DNA of 64,000 nucleotides, from NCBI RefSeq assembly GCF_000622085.1, contig NZ_JHWL01000004.1:202864-266863 (forward strand). Reading direction: 5' to 3'. Made by a program: the position numbers and the translations under genes. The stretch is from Butyrivibrio proteoclasticus P6B7 (lineage in GTDB: Bacteria > Bacillota > Clostridia > Lachnospirales > Lachnospiraceae). The notes under the pieces were generated by a model. That model did not search any database and had not been told where the DNA came from. It was given only the letters and a program-made list of their open reading frames with translations. This document shows positions 47,656 to 56,412 of this stretch, piece after piece (positions within the stretch are counted from its first letter, which is position 1; the number at the start of each line of letters is the position of its first letter).

Positions 47656-47684
47656 TTGACACACCTAGTATGATTGTATACAAT
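47656..47684 (+). promoter_or_regulatory. Promoter with overlapping GntR-type operator
   Basis: TTGACA (47656-47661) and TACAAT (47679-47684) are 17 nt apart. The -10 is embedded in a perfect 12-bp palindrome ATTGTATACAAT (47673-47684), which has the form of FadR-subfamily GntR operators (TTGTATACAA core). A GntR regulator is encoded in the same operon at 49173, so autoregulation and repression of the citrate synthase candidate is likely. Confidence 0.65.
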
Positions 47685-47725
47685 TATACGGAAAAGCATT
47701 GTTTTTCGTTTGAGAGGATAATATC

Positions 47726-49162
47726 ATGCAGGATACAAGTACTTTCCAGAATCGTCCGGTCTCAATGAATGACAAGAATAACCTGCTCCAGATTGAAGAG
47801 CACATGTATATTCTTGATGACGTTGAGAAGCCCAATGTCTTTCGTAACATGTTTCCCTACGAGGAAGTTCCCAAGATTCCATTTAATGACAGGATTGTTC
47901 CACATAATATGCCTAAGGATATCTGGATCACAGATACTACCTTTCGTGATGGCCAGCAGTCTAGAGCTCCCTATACTACAGAGCAGATAGTCAGGATCTT
48001 TGACATGTTCCATGAGCTTGGTGGTCCTAATGGAATGATCAGACAAAGTGAGTTCTTTTTATACAGAAAGAGTGACCGTGATGCAGCCCTTAAATGTATG
48101 GAAAGAGGATATAAGTTCCCTGAGGTTACCAGCTGGATAAGAGCCAGCGAAGAGGATTTCAAGCTTGTTAAAGAGATTGGAATGAAGGAGACTGGTATTC
48201 TTGTAAGCTGTTCCGATTACCATATTTTCCTTAAGCTTAAGATGACAAGGCGTCAGGCTTTGGAACATTACCTTAGCATTGTAAGATCCTGTCTGGAAGC
48301 GGGAATCAGCCCAAGGTGTCATCTTGAGGACATCACAAGAGCGGATATTTACGGCTTTGTTGTTCCGTTCTGTATCGAGCTTATGAAGCTTAAGGATGAA
48401 TATAATATTCCCATTAAAGTCAGAGCATGTGATACAATGGGCTACGGTGTCAATTTCTCCGGTGCCGTTATTCCAAGAAGTGTCCAGGGTATCATCTATG
48501 CCATCAATACCAACGGCGGCGTGCCAAGTGAACTTATCGAGTGGCACGGACACAATGATTTTTACAAGGCAGTTACCAATTCAACTACTGCCTGGCTCTA
48601 TGGCTGTTCTTCAGTTAATACTTCTTTGTTTGGTATTGGCGAGAGAACTGGTAATACACCACTTGAGGCTATGGTATTTGAATATGCCCAGCTTAAGGGT
48701 ACTTTAAATGGCATGAACACTCAGGTTATTACCGATCTGGCTGAGTACTATGAGAAGGAGATTGGATTTACTGTTCCAGCCAATACTCCATTTGTAGGTA
48801 AGAATTTCAACGTTACAAGAGCAGGAATCCATGCAGACGGACTGCTTAAGAACGAGGAGATATACAATATCTTTGATACAGAGAAGTTCCTTAGAAGACC
48901 ACCTGTAAGTGCTGTTTCCAACACTTCAGGTCTTGCAGGAATTGCTCACTGGATCAATATTCACTATAAGCTCAAGGATGACCACGCACTTACCAAGGCG
49001 TCTCCACTTGTTGTTAAGATCAAGGAGTGGGTTGATGAGGAATATGCCGGCGGACGTGTTACAGTCATGACTGACAAGGAACTGGTAGATGAGATTGATC
49101 GAGTAGGAAAAGAGCTTGGATTAGAGGTTAAAGAGGGAGAAGTTGTAAAGGTTTCCAAATAA
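47726..49162 (+). CDS. Re-citrate-synthase-like protein (isopropylmalate/homocitrate synthase family)
   Basis: 478 residues of the HMG-CoA lyase-like TIM-barrel family: WITDTTFRDGQQSRAPYTTE (metal/catalytic region), CHLEDITRADIYGF, EWHGHNDFYKAVTNS (metal-binding HGHND) and LFGIGERTGNTPLEAM. Its N-terminus is longer than LeuA's and it lacks the LeuA C-terminal regulatory domain. In Clostridia lacking Si-citrate synthase, such a protein is Re-citrate synthase, which condenses oxaloacetate and acetyl-CoA. The icd gene one gene downstream supports this. The alternative is a homocitrate-type synthase, interesting given the nitrogenase-like genes, but context favours citrate. Confidence 0.72.
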   Translation: MQDTSTFQNRPVSMNDKNNLLQIEEHMYILDDVEKPNVFRNMFPYEEVPKIPFNDRIVPHNMPKDIWITDTTFRDGQQSRAPYTTEQIVRIFDMFHELGGPNGMIRQSEFFLYRKSDRDAALKCMERGYKFPEVTSWIRASEEDFKLVKEIGMKETGILVSCSDYHIFLKLKMTRRQALEHYLSIVRSCLEAGISPRCHLEDITRADIYGFVVPFCIELMKLKDEYNIPIKVRACDTMGYGVNFSGAVIPRSVQGIIYAINTNGGVPSELIEWHGHNDFYKAVTNSTTAWLYGCSSVNTSLFGIGERTGNTPLEAMVFEYAQLKGTLNGMNTQVITDLAEYYEKEIGFTVPANTPFVGKNFNVTRAGIHADGLLKNEEIYNIFDTEKFLRRPPVSAVSNTSGLAGIAHWINIHYKLKDDHALTKASPLVVKIKEWVDEEYAGGRVTVMTDKELVDEIDRVGKELGLEVKEGEVVKVSK

Positions 49163-49172
49163 GAGGTCGTAT

Positions 49173-49883
49173 ATGAAAAAAAATGAAGATTTTGCAATGG
49201 ATGATAAGAACAACCTTAAACAGGAAGTAACAGACAAGTATTCCCTTAGAGGCAGAGTATTTCACAGAATTCGTGAAGATATTCTAAACGGTAAGTACAA
49301 GGACAATGAGGAGCTTAAAGAGGTTGCCATTGGCCAGGAGCTTGGCGTTTCAAGAACACCTGTAAGAGAGGCTTTCAGACAGCTTGAGCTTGAAGGTCTT
49401 ATTCAGATTATCCCTAATAAGGGCGCTTATGTTACAGGCATTAAGATCAAGGATATCCAGGATATCTATATTATCAGATCCAAGCTTGAGGGCTTGTGTG
49501 CAAGATGGGCCTGTGAGCACATCACACCAGAGCAGCTTGGAGAGATGGAAGAGGTTATCTATCTTGCTGAGTTCCACGCAGCAAGGGGCCATATGAATCA
49601 GATGGCAGAGCTGGATAACAGATTCCACACTATCCTTTATGAGTCATGTAATTCCAAGATGCTTGAGCATCTTTTAAAGGATTATCATCAGTATGTTTGG
49701 AGAGTCAGACAGAAGACTCTTGCAAGCAGCAGAGGTGCTGTATCTAATGTAGAGCACAAGTTTATCATGGAGGCTATCAGAGAGAACAATCCTGATAAGG
49801 CTGAGGAGCTTGCTAATCAGCACATGCTCAACGCCTATGAGAATATGATCGATAAGGGTCTTCTTGATATGTTCGAGAGCTAA
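49173..49883 (+). CDS. GntR-family (FadR subfamily) transcriptional regulator
   Basis: 236 residues: N-terminal winged helix (LRGRVFHRIREDILNGKYKD then EVAIGQELGVSRTPVREAFR) and C-terminal all-helical FCD ligand domain (LEGLCARWACEH..., LDNRFHTILYESC with the metal-binding His region). FadR-type regulators bind small carboxylic acids. Its position between the citrate synthase candidate and icd, and the palindromic operator over the -10 at 47673, suggest control of 2-oxoglutarate synthesis by a TCA acid. Confidence 0.9.
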   Translation: MKKNEDFAMDDKNNLKQEVTDKYSLRGRVFHRIREDILNGKYKDNEELKEVAIGQELGVSRTPVREAFRQLELEGLIQIIPNKGAYVTGIKIKDIQDIYIIRSKLEGLCARWACEHITPEQLGEMEEVIYLAEFHAARGHMNQMAELDNRFHTILYESCNSKMLEHLLKDYHQYVWRVRQKTLASSRGAVSNVEHKFIMEAIRENNPDKAEELANQHMLNAYENMIDKGLLDMFES

Positions 49884-49947
49884 TCAGACAGTTCTTTTTA
49901 CAAAAAGAGCTATGACTTGAATTAAAAAATGAAAGGAATAACTACGA

Positions 49948-51153
49948 ATGGCAAAGATTTCTATGACAACACCTATCGTCGAGATGGATGGCGATGAAAT
50001 GACAAGAGTTTTATGGCAGATGATCAAGGACAAGCTTATTTTGCCATATGTTGATCTTAAGAGCGAGTACTATGATCTTGGTCTTAAGCACAGAGATGAG
50101 ACAGATGACCAGGTCACAGTTGATAGTGCCAACGCTACACTTAAGTATGGCGTAGCCGTTAAATGTGCCACCATTACACCTAACAACGAGCGTGTTAAGG
50201 AGTACAGCCTTAAGAAGATGTGGAAGAGCCCAAATGGTACAATCAGGGCAATTCTTGATGGAACTGTATTTAGAACTCCTATCATGGTTAAGGGAATCGA
50301 GCCTAATGTAAGAACCTGGGTAGAGCCAATTACACTGGCAAGACATGCCTACGGCGATGTTTATAAGAACGTGGAGATCAGAGTTCCTGGCGCTGGAAAG
50401 GCTGAGCTTGTATTTACAGGCGAGGACGGAACAGAGATAAGAGAGACTATCCACGAGTTTGACGAGCCAGGTATCATCCAGGGCGTTCACAATAAGGATT
50501 CATCAATTAAGAGCTTTGCAAGAGCCTGCTTTAAATATGCTCTTTCTGAGAAAAAAGAGCTATGGCTTGGAACAAAGGATACTATCAGTAAGACTTATGA
50601 CAGAAGATTCAGAGAGATCTTCGATGAAGTATATGAGAACGAGTTTAAGGCTGCTTTTGAAGAGGCTGGAATCACATACTTCTACACACTTATTGATGAT
50701 GCTGTAGCAAGAGTAATGAAGTCTAAGGGCGGATTTATCTGGGCCTGCAAGAACTACGACGGCGATGTTATGAGTGATATGGTTTCTTCAGCCTTTGGAT
50801 CCCTTGCTATGATGACTTCAGTTCTTGTTTCTCCAAATGGTGTTTACGAGTACGAGGCGGCTCATGGAACTGTTCAGCGTCACTACTACAAGTACCTTAA
50901 GGGAGAGCCAACATCAACCAACCCAGTGGCAACAATCTTTGCCTGGACTGGTGCTCTTAGAAAGAGGGGCGAGCTTGATGGAATCGCTGATCTTTGCAGC
51001 TTTGCTGATAAGCTTGAGAAGGCAACCCTTTCAGTTATCGAGTCCGGCCGCATGACAGGAGATCTTGCTCTTATCACAACACTTCCAAACCCAGTTAAGC
51101 TTGGAAGCGAAGAGTTCCTGGATGCTATCGCAGCTGAGTATGACAAAATGTAA
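49948..51153 (+). CDS. icd: NADP-dependent isocitrate dehydrogenase
   Basis: 401 residues, the dimeric eukaryote-like IDH subfamily found in some anaerobes: [20 protein letters not shown] near the N-terminus, [31 protein letters not shown], and [18 protein letters not shown] with the NADP-binding region. It oxidises isocitrate to 2-oxoglutarate. AAAGGAATAA precedes ATG. With the upstream Re-citrate-synthase candidate it would supply glutamate carbon; aconitase is not in the window. Confidence 0.95.
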   Translation: MAKISMTTPIVEMDGDEMTRVLWQMIKDKLILPYVDLKSEYYDLGLKHRDETDDQVTVDSANATLKYGVAVKCATITPNNERVKEYSLKKMWKSPNGTIRAILDGTVFRTPIMVKGIEPNVRTWVEPITLARHAYGDVYKNVEIRVPGAGKAELVFTGEDGTEIRETIHEFDEPGIIQGVHNKDSSIKSFARACFKYALSEKKELWLGTKDTISKTYDRRFREIFDEVYENEFKAAFEEAGITYFYTLIDDAVARVMKSKGGFIWACKNYDGDVMSDMVSSAFGSLAMMTSVLVSPNGVYEYEAAHGTVQRHYYKYLKGEPTSTNPVATIFAWTGALRKRGELDGIADLCSFADKLEKATLSVIESGRMTGDLALITTLPNPVKLGSEEFLDAIAAEYDKM

Positions 51154-51185
51154 TTGAAACATAACAATAATATGATGGTAATTTT

Positions 51186-51226
51186 GCAGCATATAATTCA
51201 TAATTGAATTGTATGCTGCTTTTATT
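51186..51226 (+). terminator. Intrinsic terminator after icd
   Basis: GCAGCATA...TATGCTGC with an inner AATTCA/TTGAATT stem, followed by TTTTATTTT. Confidence 0.85.
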
Positions 51227-51378
51227 TTGTGCATATGTCTATTATAATTCGTGAATGCCGATAAAATGTGAGATTTTCATATTGCAGAATCTGATTTAAG
51301 AAACTATAATTGAATTCGCTTGCTTTAAATTTGATTGTAAAAAATACATTTTTTAATTAGGATTTAGACGTAATAATC

Positions 51379-52713
51379 ATGAAAATGACAGAAGGTTCCA
51401 TATCTAAGAATTTAATAGGATTTGCCATACCACTGTTCTTGGGACAGGTCTTACAGCAGCTTTACAACGTAGTTGACTCTGTTGTAGTAGGTCAGGTTCT
51501 GGGAAAAGAGGCTCTTGCTGCAGTCAGCACAACAGGAAGCCTTATTTTCCTTATGGTTGGCTTCATTAACGGCCTCTTTATGGGAAGCAGTGTTATCATC
51601 GGAAAGCGCTTTGGCGCCAAGGATGAAAATGGCGTTAAGATTGCTGTCCACACCGGAATCACCTTTGCTTTCTTTGCAGGCATAGCCCTGACTGTTGTAG
51701 GCTTTTTTGCCACTCCTTACATTCTGATGCTCATGGGAACCCCTGAGGACGTACTTCCTAATTCTACGCTTTATTTCAAGATCTTTTTCCTGGGTGGAGT
51801 TGGAAATGTTATGTACAATGCCTGCTGCGGTATATTCCAGGCAGTGGGAGATTCCAAGAGGCCTCTTTTCTATCTGATGATCAGTACAGTTGTTAATACT
51901 GTTCTTGATATCACCTTTGTTAAGTACCTTGGAACCGGCATTGGCGGAGCAGCGGCAGCAACAGTAATTGCCCAGCTTGTAAGTGCCCTCCTTGCATTCT
52001 ATAAGCTTACTAAGGTGGATGGACCTAACAGAATCATTATTTCTGAACTTAAGATCGATGGACCAACCCTGTCAAAAGAGCTGTCTATCGGACTTCCAAC
52101 CGGTATTCAGAACAGTGTTATTGCAATTGGTAACGTAGTGGTTCAGTCCAACATAAATGCCTTTGGTTCAGAGGCTATGGCTGGATGCGGCAGTTATTTC
52201 AAGATTGAGGGCTTTGTATTTATTCCAATTACATGTATGACTATGGCTATCACCACCTTCACCAGTCAGAATCTTGGTGCAGGTCAGTATGACAGAGTTA
52301 AGAAGGGCTCTATAGTGGGAACTCTTATCAGTGCTTCCTGCGCAGAGATAATAGGAGCCATCACATTTGTATTTGCGCCAATATTCCTTTTAGCTTTCCA
52401 GAATGACCCTAACGTACTGGCAATTGGTACATTGCAGGCAAGAACCGAGAGCCTTTTCTACTTCCTGTTGGCCTCAAGCCACGCGCTAGCAGGCCTTTAC
52501 AGAGGAGCAGGTAAAACCGTGGTTCCGATGTTTGTAATGCTCTCAAGCTGGTGCCTCTTACGTATCACCTACATCACCATCACAGTCCACTTCATTCCTG
52601 TGATCAACGTGATCTTCTGGGCCTATCCACTGACCTGGTCCGTAAGCACCATCATCTTCATCATCTACTACTTCAAGGCCAACTGGATGCGTCCATCCAT
52701 TAACCTTGAGTGA
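51379..52713 (+). CDS. MATE-family efflux transporter
   Basis: 444 residues with twelve predicted membrane helices and the MATE duplication: IGFAIPLFLGQVLQQLYNVV at the start, then VVGQVLGKEALAAVSTTGSL, and the second half beginning ELSIGLPTGIQNSVIAIGN. These Na+- or H+-driven exporters remove cationic drugs and metabolites. There is no good ribosome site before ATG 51379, although MKMTEG is a typical family start. Its stop (52711-52713) is immediately followed by the giant inverted repeat. Confidence 0.92.
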   Translation: MKMTEGSISKNLIGFAIPLFLGQVLQQLYNVVDSVVVGQVLGKEALAAVSTTGSLIFLMVGFINGLFMGSSVIIGKRFGAKDENGVKIAVHTGITFAFFAGIALTVVGFFATPYILMLMGTPEDVLPNSTLYFKIFFLGGVGNVMYNACCGIFQAVGDSKRPLFYLMISTVVNTVLDITFVKYLGTGIGGAAAATVIAQLVSALLAFYKLTKVDGPNRIIISELKIDGPTLSKELSIGLPTGIQNSVIAIGNVVVQSNINAFGSEAMAGCGSYFKIEGFVFIPITCMTMAITTFTSQNLGAGQYDRVKKGSIVGTLISASCAEIIGAITFVFAPIFLLAFQNDPNVLAIGTLQARTESLFYFLLASSHALAGLYRGAGKTVVPMFVMLSSWCLLRITYITITVHFIPVINVIFWAYPLTWSVSTIIFIIYYFKANWMRPSINLE

Positions 52714-53389
52714 GCAACCTGCCTAGCCCAGCGCGGCTCCATATCCAAGCCTTACGTTTGCACAAGAGGTTTTTTTCGTCGTTCGAGACAGGTAGTTTAT
52801 GGCATAGCAGAGAGCGTTCCAAATTCTTGGGCTCAAAACTCGCACTGTGAATCCAGCTTGGGGCAATTAGTTTATTTAAGCGAGTCTCAGATGCAAAATG
52901 ACAATTTCCAATGTTCTAAGGCACCCTTCAACGCGCATGCGAAGCGTTGTTCGAAGCAGGACGGAGGAAGATATCTATAATTAAAAATGTCAACGCTTGC
53001 AAGGCAAGCGTTTATAAAAAGGAAAGACATCAACTTCTTCAAGCTAGCTTGGAAGATTGATGTCTTTTCTTTTTATAGGCGCTACGCGCCGTATGACATT
53101 TTTAATAGCTTTATGTTGATTCCCGTCCTGCAAGCTGTTAGCTGCAGCATGCGCTATAAGAAGAAGGGCGCCAGAACATTTGGAAATGTTTCATTTTGCA
53201 GTGACGAGCGTAATAAACTAATTGCCCCAAGCTGGATCCCCAGTACTCAGACATGTTGAGCCCAAACAGAATCTGGAACGTTCTCTGCTAAGCTCATAAA
53301 CTATCCTGTCTCTCGTAGACTCAAAAATACCTCTTGCACAGCACTCTCGCCTTGGATATGGAGCCGCGCTGGGCTAGGCAGGTAGTTGC
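52714..53389. repeat. 676-bp imperfect palindrome with side hairpins between convergent genes
   Basis: The two halves pair along their whole length around a centre near 53050. Perfect blocks include 31 bp (52719-52749 with 53351-53381), 26 bp (52851-52876 with 53212-53237) and 13 bp (52980-52992 with 53094-53106). A 21-bp central stem with one G-T pair joins 53013-53033 and 53057-53077. Between blocks each arm carries its own small hairpin at matching places but with different sequence (52992-53012 versus 53078-53090; 52930-52948 versus 53133-53143). The central hairpin with A/T flanks would terminate both converging transcripts. No protein-coding gene is credible inside. Confidence 0.9.
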
Positions 53390-53432
53390 CCGTTAAAGGG
53401 GAGGATGGACAATCTGCGTATATCCTATGGGG

Positions 53433-55430
53433 TTACAGTGAGAGGCTTTCCCACTCGTCGTAGAGGGCGGAGAGCTTGTCCTGGAGCTCTGTTTGCTCGT
53501 CGGTGAGCTTACGGAGCTTGGCAAGGTCAGTTCCTATGCTAGGGTCGGAGAGAAGCTCCGTGATTTCGGAGTCTCTGGCTTCAAGTTTGGCGATTTCGTC
53601 TTCGCACTTTTTGAGGGCTGCTTCCTGCTTACGTTTCTTGGCCTGGGCTTCCTTCTGGGCTTTCCAGTCGGCTGCTCCGCCTGTAGCTGAAGCGGATGTG
53701 TCAGGAGCTGAATTCTGGGCTGCTGTATCAGCGCTTGAATCTGCCTGATTCTGGTACTTGAAGCTTCCTGAGAGCATGCTGGAGCCGTCTTTAGAATCTG
53801 ATGCACCAAAGAGGCGTGCATTTTGCTCATCCACGTGCTCTATATAGTAATCGTAGTTACCAATGTAGTTAACAAAGGTGCCATGTGTAAGATCCAGGAT
53901 CCTGGTGGCAGTCTTGTTGATAAAGTATCTGTCGTGGCTTACATAGAGAACAGTTCCCTCGTAGCCTGCAATTGCTGACTCAAGGATCTCTTTACTTGTG
54001 ATATCAAGGTGGTTGGTAGGCTCATCCAGGATAAGGAAGTTGGCGTCAGAAAGCATAAGCTTTGCAAGACTTACACGGCCCTTCTCACCACCTGAAAGGT
54101 CTCCAATCCTTTTAAATACGTCATCTCCGGTAAAAAGAAATGCTGCCAGAGTGTTACGGATCTCTGTGTTATTAAGAGTAGGGTAGGCATCAGAAATCTC
54201 TTCAAATAAGGTCTTTTCATCATGAAGAACGTGATGCTCCTGATCGTAATAGCCAATGTGAACCTTAACACCAAGGGTGATCTCGCCTGCATCAAGACTT
54301 TCCACACCATTTATGATCTTAAGAAGTGTGGTCTTTCCTGTTCCGTTATCGCCGATAATGGCCACATGCTCGCCCTTCTTAATATTGAAGTTAAGTCCGC
54401 TAAAGAGCTGTTCATTGCCAAAGGCCTTGGAAAGACCCTCTGCGTCAAGAACATCTCCGCCGCTTTCACAGGAGGGGCGAAGAGTGATCTTCATTCTGTC
54501 GTCGATCTCTGTTGGCTTATCTATACGCTCAATCTTATCCAGCATCTTCTCGCGGCTTTCAGCTCTTTTTATGCTCTTTTCCCTGTTAAAGGACTTAAGC
54601 TTAGCGATAACCTCTTCCTGATGCTTGATTTCCTGCTGTTGTTTGATATATGCGTTCCATTCAATTGCGCGCAGTTGCTCCTTTTTAACGGCGTAGCTAC
54701 TGTAATTGCCGGTAAAAGAGCTAACTTTGGTATTCTCAACCTCGATGATCTTACCTGCGATCTTATCGAGGAAATATCTGTCGTGGGATACGATAAGGAC
54801 AGCTCCCTTATAATTCAGAAGATAATTCTCAAGCCATCTGATAGAGTTCATATCAAGATGGTTGGTAGGCTCATCCAGGATAATAAGGTCAGGACTCTGA
54901 AGAAGGAGCTTACCAAGGGCAACTCGTGTTTTCTGACCACCGGAGAGAGTAGAGATGCTCTTATTTAGTTCCTCATCAAGAAAGCCAAGACCCTTGGCAA
55001 CACCTGTTACTTCACTTTTCCAGGCATATCCGGATTTTCTCTGAAATTCCTCGTTCATACGGGTATATCTGTCCATGAGGGCGTTAAGCTCATCCCCTTC
55101 AAGGTGCTTCATCTGTTCCTCTGCATCTCGTATGCTCTTTTCCAGGTCGATGACATCTCTTTTTACCTCCATGAGCTCCTCATAGATGGTGTTAGTGGTG
55201 TCGATGTTCTGGTTCTGGGCAAGATAGCCGTAGGTTATGCCCTTTGAAAAGGTTACTTCGCCGCTTTCTGCAGCTAGCTGTCCGATTATGATCTTAAGAA
55301 GAGTAGTCTTGCCTGCTCCGTTGATACCAACGATGGCAGCCTTCTCGTTATTTTCTATATGAAAAGATGCGTCCTTTAATATGTCTTTTCCGTCAAAGGA
55401 AATGCTGACGTTGTGTACTGAAAGAATCAT
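53433..55430 (-). CDS. ABC-F family ATPase (YdiF/Uup-like)
   Basis: 665 residues, two ABC domains: GINGAGKTT and GDNGTGKTT Walker A, LSGGQKTRVALGKLLL and LSGGEKGRVSLAKLML signatures, and ILDEPTNHLD twice. The linker after the first domain is the basic helical P-site-tRNA-interaction motif (NREKSIKRAESREKMLDKIE). A C-terminal coiled coil (about residues 590-660; Lys/Glu-rich) follows a Ser/Ala-rich spacer. This is the housekeeping YdiF type rather than the resistance type. The start is the ATG at 55430 (MILSVHNVSISFDG) with GGAG upstream; the 45 extra codons of the open frame lack family similarity. Confidence 0.9.
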   Translation of the reverse strand: MILSVHNVSISFDGKDILKDASFHIENNEKAAIVGINGAGKTTLLKIIIGQLAAESGEVTFSKGITYGYLAQNQNIDTTNTIYEELMEVKRDVIDLEKSIRDAEEQMKHLEGDELNALMDRYTRMNEEFQRKSGYAWKSEVTGVAKGLGFLDEELNKSISTLSGGQKTRVALGKLLLQSPDLIILDEPTNHLDMNSIRWLENYLLNYKGAVLIVSHDRYFLDKIAGKIIEVENTKVSSFTGNYSSYAVKKEQLRAIEWNAYIKQQQEIKHQEEVIAKLKSFNREKSIKRAESREKMLDKIERIDKPTEIDDRMKITLRPSCESGGDVLDAEGLSKAFGNEQLFSGLNFNIKKGEHVAIIGDNGTGKTTLLKIINGVESLDAGEITLGVKVHIGYYDQEHHVLHDEKTLFEEISDAYPTLNNTEIRNTLAAFLFTGDDVFKRIGDLSGGEKGRVSLAKLMLSDANFLILDEPTNHLDITSKEILESAIAGYEGTVLYVSHDRYFINKTATRILDLTHGTFVNYIGNYDYYIEHVDEQNARLFGASDSKDGSSMLSGSFKYQNQADSSADTAAQNSAPDTSASATGGAADWKAQKEAQAKKRKQEAALKKCEDEIAKLEARDSEITELLSDPSIGTDLAKLRKLTDEQTELQDKLSALYDEWESLSL

Positions 55431-55637
55431 TGTTCTATTGCTCCATGCGAAATATCGTATTAAAATAAGAAGTGACATCTGTGTTTTAGTGACACAACAT
55501 TTTAGCATGATAATCGTCTTATGTAAAAGAGAATAACTGTTTTCAGAACCTGATATTAGTGTCAAAAAGAGGATTGACCGTTAGTTGGTCCGTATATATA
55601 ATAGTTGATGGTGATTTCATATTAAAAGGAGTCTGCT

Positions 55638-56354
55638 TTGAAAGATTTATATATACCGCTTTTGTGGGAACTGGCTTTTGTTATTTCACTGATTCTTATG
55701 CCCAGGAATACATATGAGCTCGAATTGTATTTTGTCTTTTATCTGGGCTTGTTAGTTTATTTTTACTATTTTCACAAGCAGTTTTCGTTTCGCAAATTTT
55801 TTCGCAATATCAAGAGAATAAGAAAGTTTTGGCTGATCGTATTACTATCAATCGCTGGTATGCTTTTGGCTGATTATATTAAAGATACCGCTGTACCTCA
55901 GTTGTTTACACAGGCTTCAATGGTTCTTCGCAGTAACTTCAAGGACAATGCCCTTGCTACTAGCATTGCAAAAGGCATGACAAGAGCCCTTATTCATACT
56001 GGAACCTATTCTTTCAGATATGACAACGAGATTTATGGATCTCTTTTTACATTCTTCGTGATGGTTATCATGAAGCCGGTAGCAGAGGAGCTGTTCTTTA
56101 GAAAAGGCATCATTAAGTATGGCTCTAAGAAGCAGGTATTTCTGTTTTCAGTAATATCCCTGTTTTTGTGTGCTCTTACAAGGGCTTATGCGCCACTTGG
56201 AATCTTTGAGTACATGCTTATGGCACTTCCTGTAACGATTGCCTATGTGGCAACGAGAAATATTTATGTACCGATCATGGCTCATGTAATATTTGAGTTC
56301 ATAGATAACATTTCTACTGTAATCTACGAGTTGGCCAGAATACATTTCAGGTAG
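55638..56354 (+). CDS. CPBP-family intramembrane protein (putative metalloprotease)
   Basis: 238 residues with about six to seven membrane segments. CPBP (Abi/Rce1-like) motifs are present: KPVAEELFFRKGIIKYG (EExxxR) and the later MAHVIFEFIDN (HxxxN/D type). Family members act as membrane proteases in peptide maturation or self-immunity. AAAGGAG precedes TTG 55638. It is not in a recognisable bacteriocin or quorum locus; the purine permease follows 58 nt later. The substrate is unknown. Confidence 0.82.
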   Translation: MKDLYIPLLWELAFVISLILMPRNTYELELYFVFYLGLLVYFYYFHKQFSFRKFFRNIKRIRKFWLIVLLSIAGMLLADYIKDTAVPQLFTQASMVLRSNFKDNALATSIAKGMTRALIHTGTYSFRYDNEIYGSLFTFFVMVIMKPVAEELFFRKGIIKYGSKKQVFLFSVISLFLCALTRAYAPLGIFEYMLMALPVTIAYVATRNIYVPIMAHVIFEFIDNISTVIYELARIHFR

Positions 56355-56412
56355 GGGACTGGTCAGAATTACAGGGGAGGCAAATTTATTTATTTTTCGG
56401 AGGAGAAAAAAT

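Noticed and set aside
52987..53259. 90-codon open frame inside the large palindrome
   Set aside because: It runs across the central hairpin and both arms, has no ribosome site, and its translation is dictated by the inverted repeat.
53433..55430. Second antibiotic-resistance ABC-F
   Set aside because: The linker, length and C-terminal coiled coil match the housekeeping YdiF/Uup type, and no attenuator precedes it.
56355..56412. Purine riboswitch before the purine permease
   Set aside because: The 58-nt gap is too short for the aptamer and has no matching stems.
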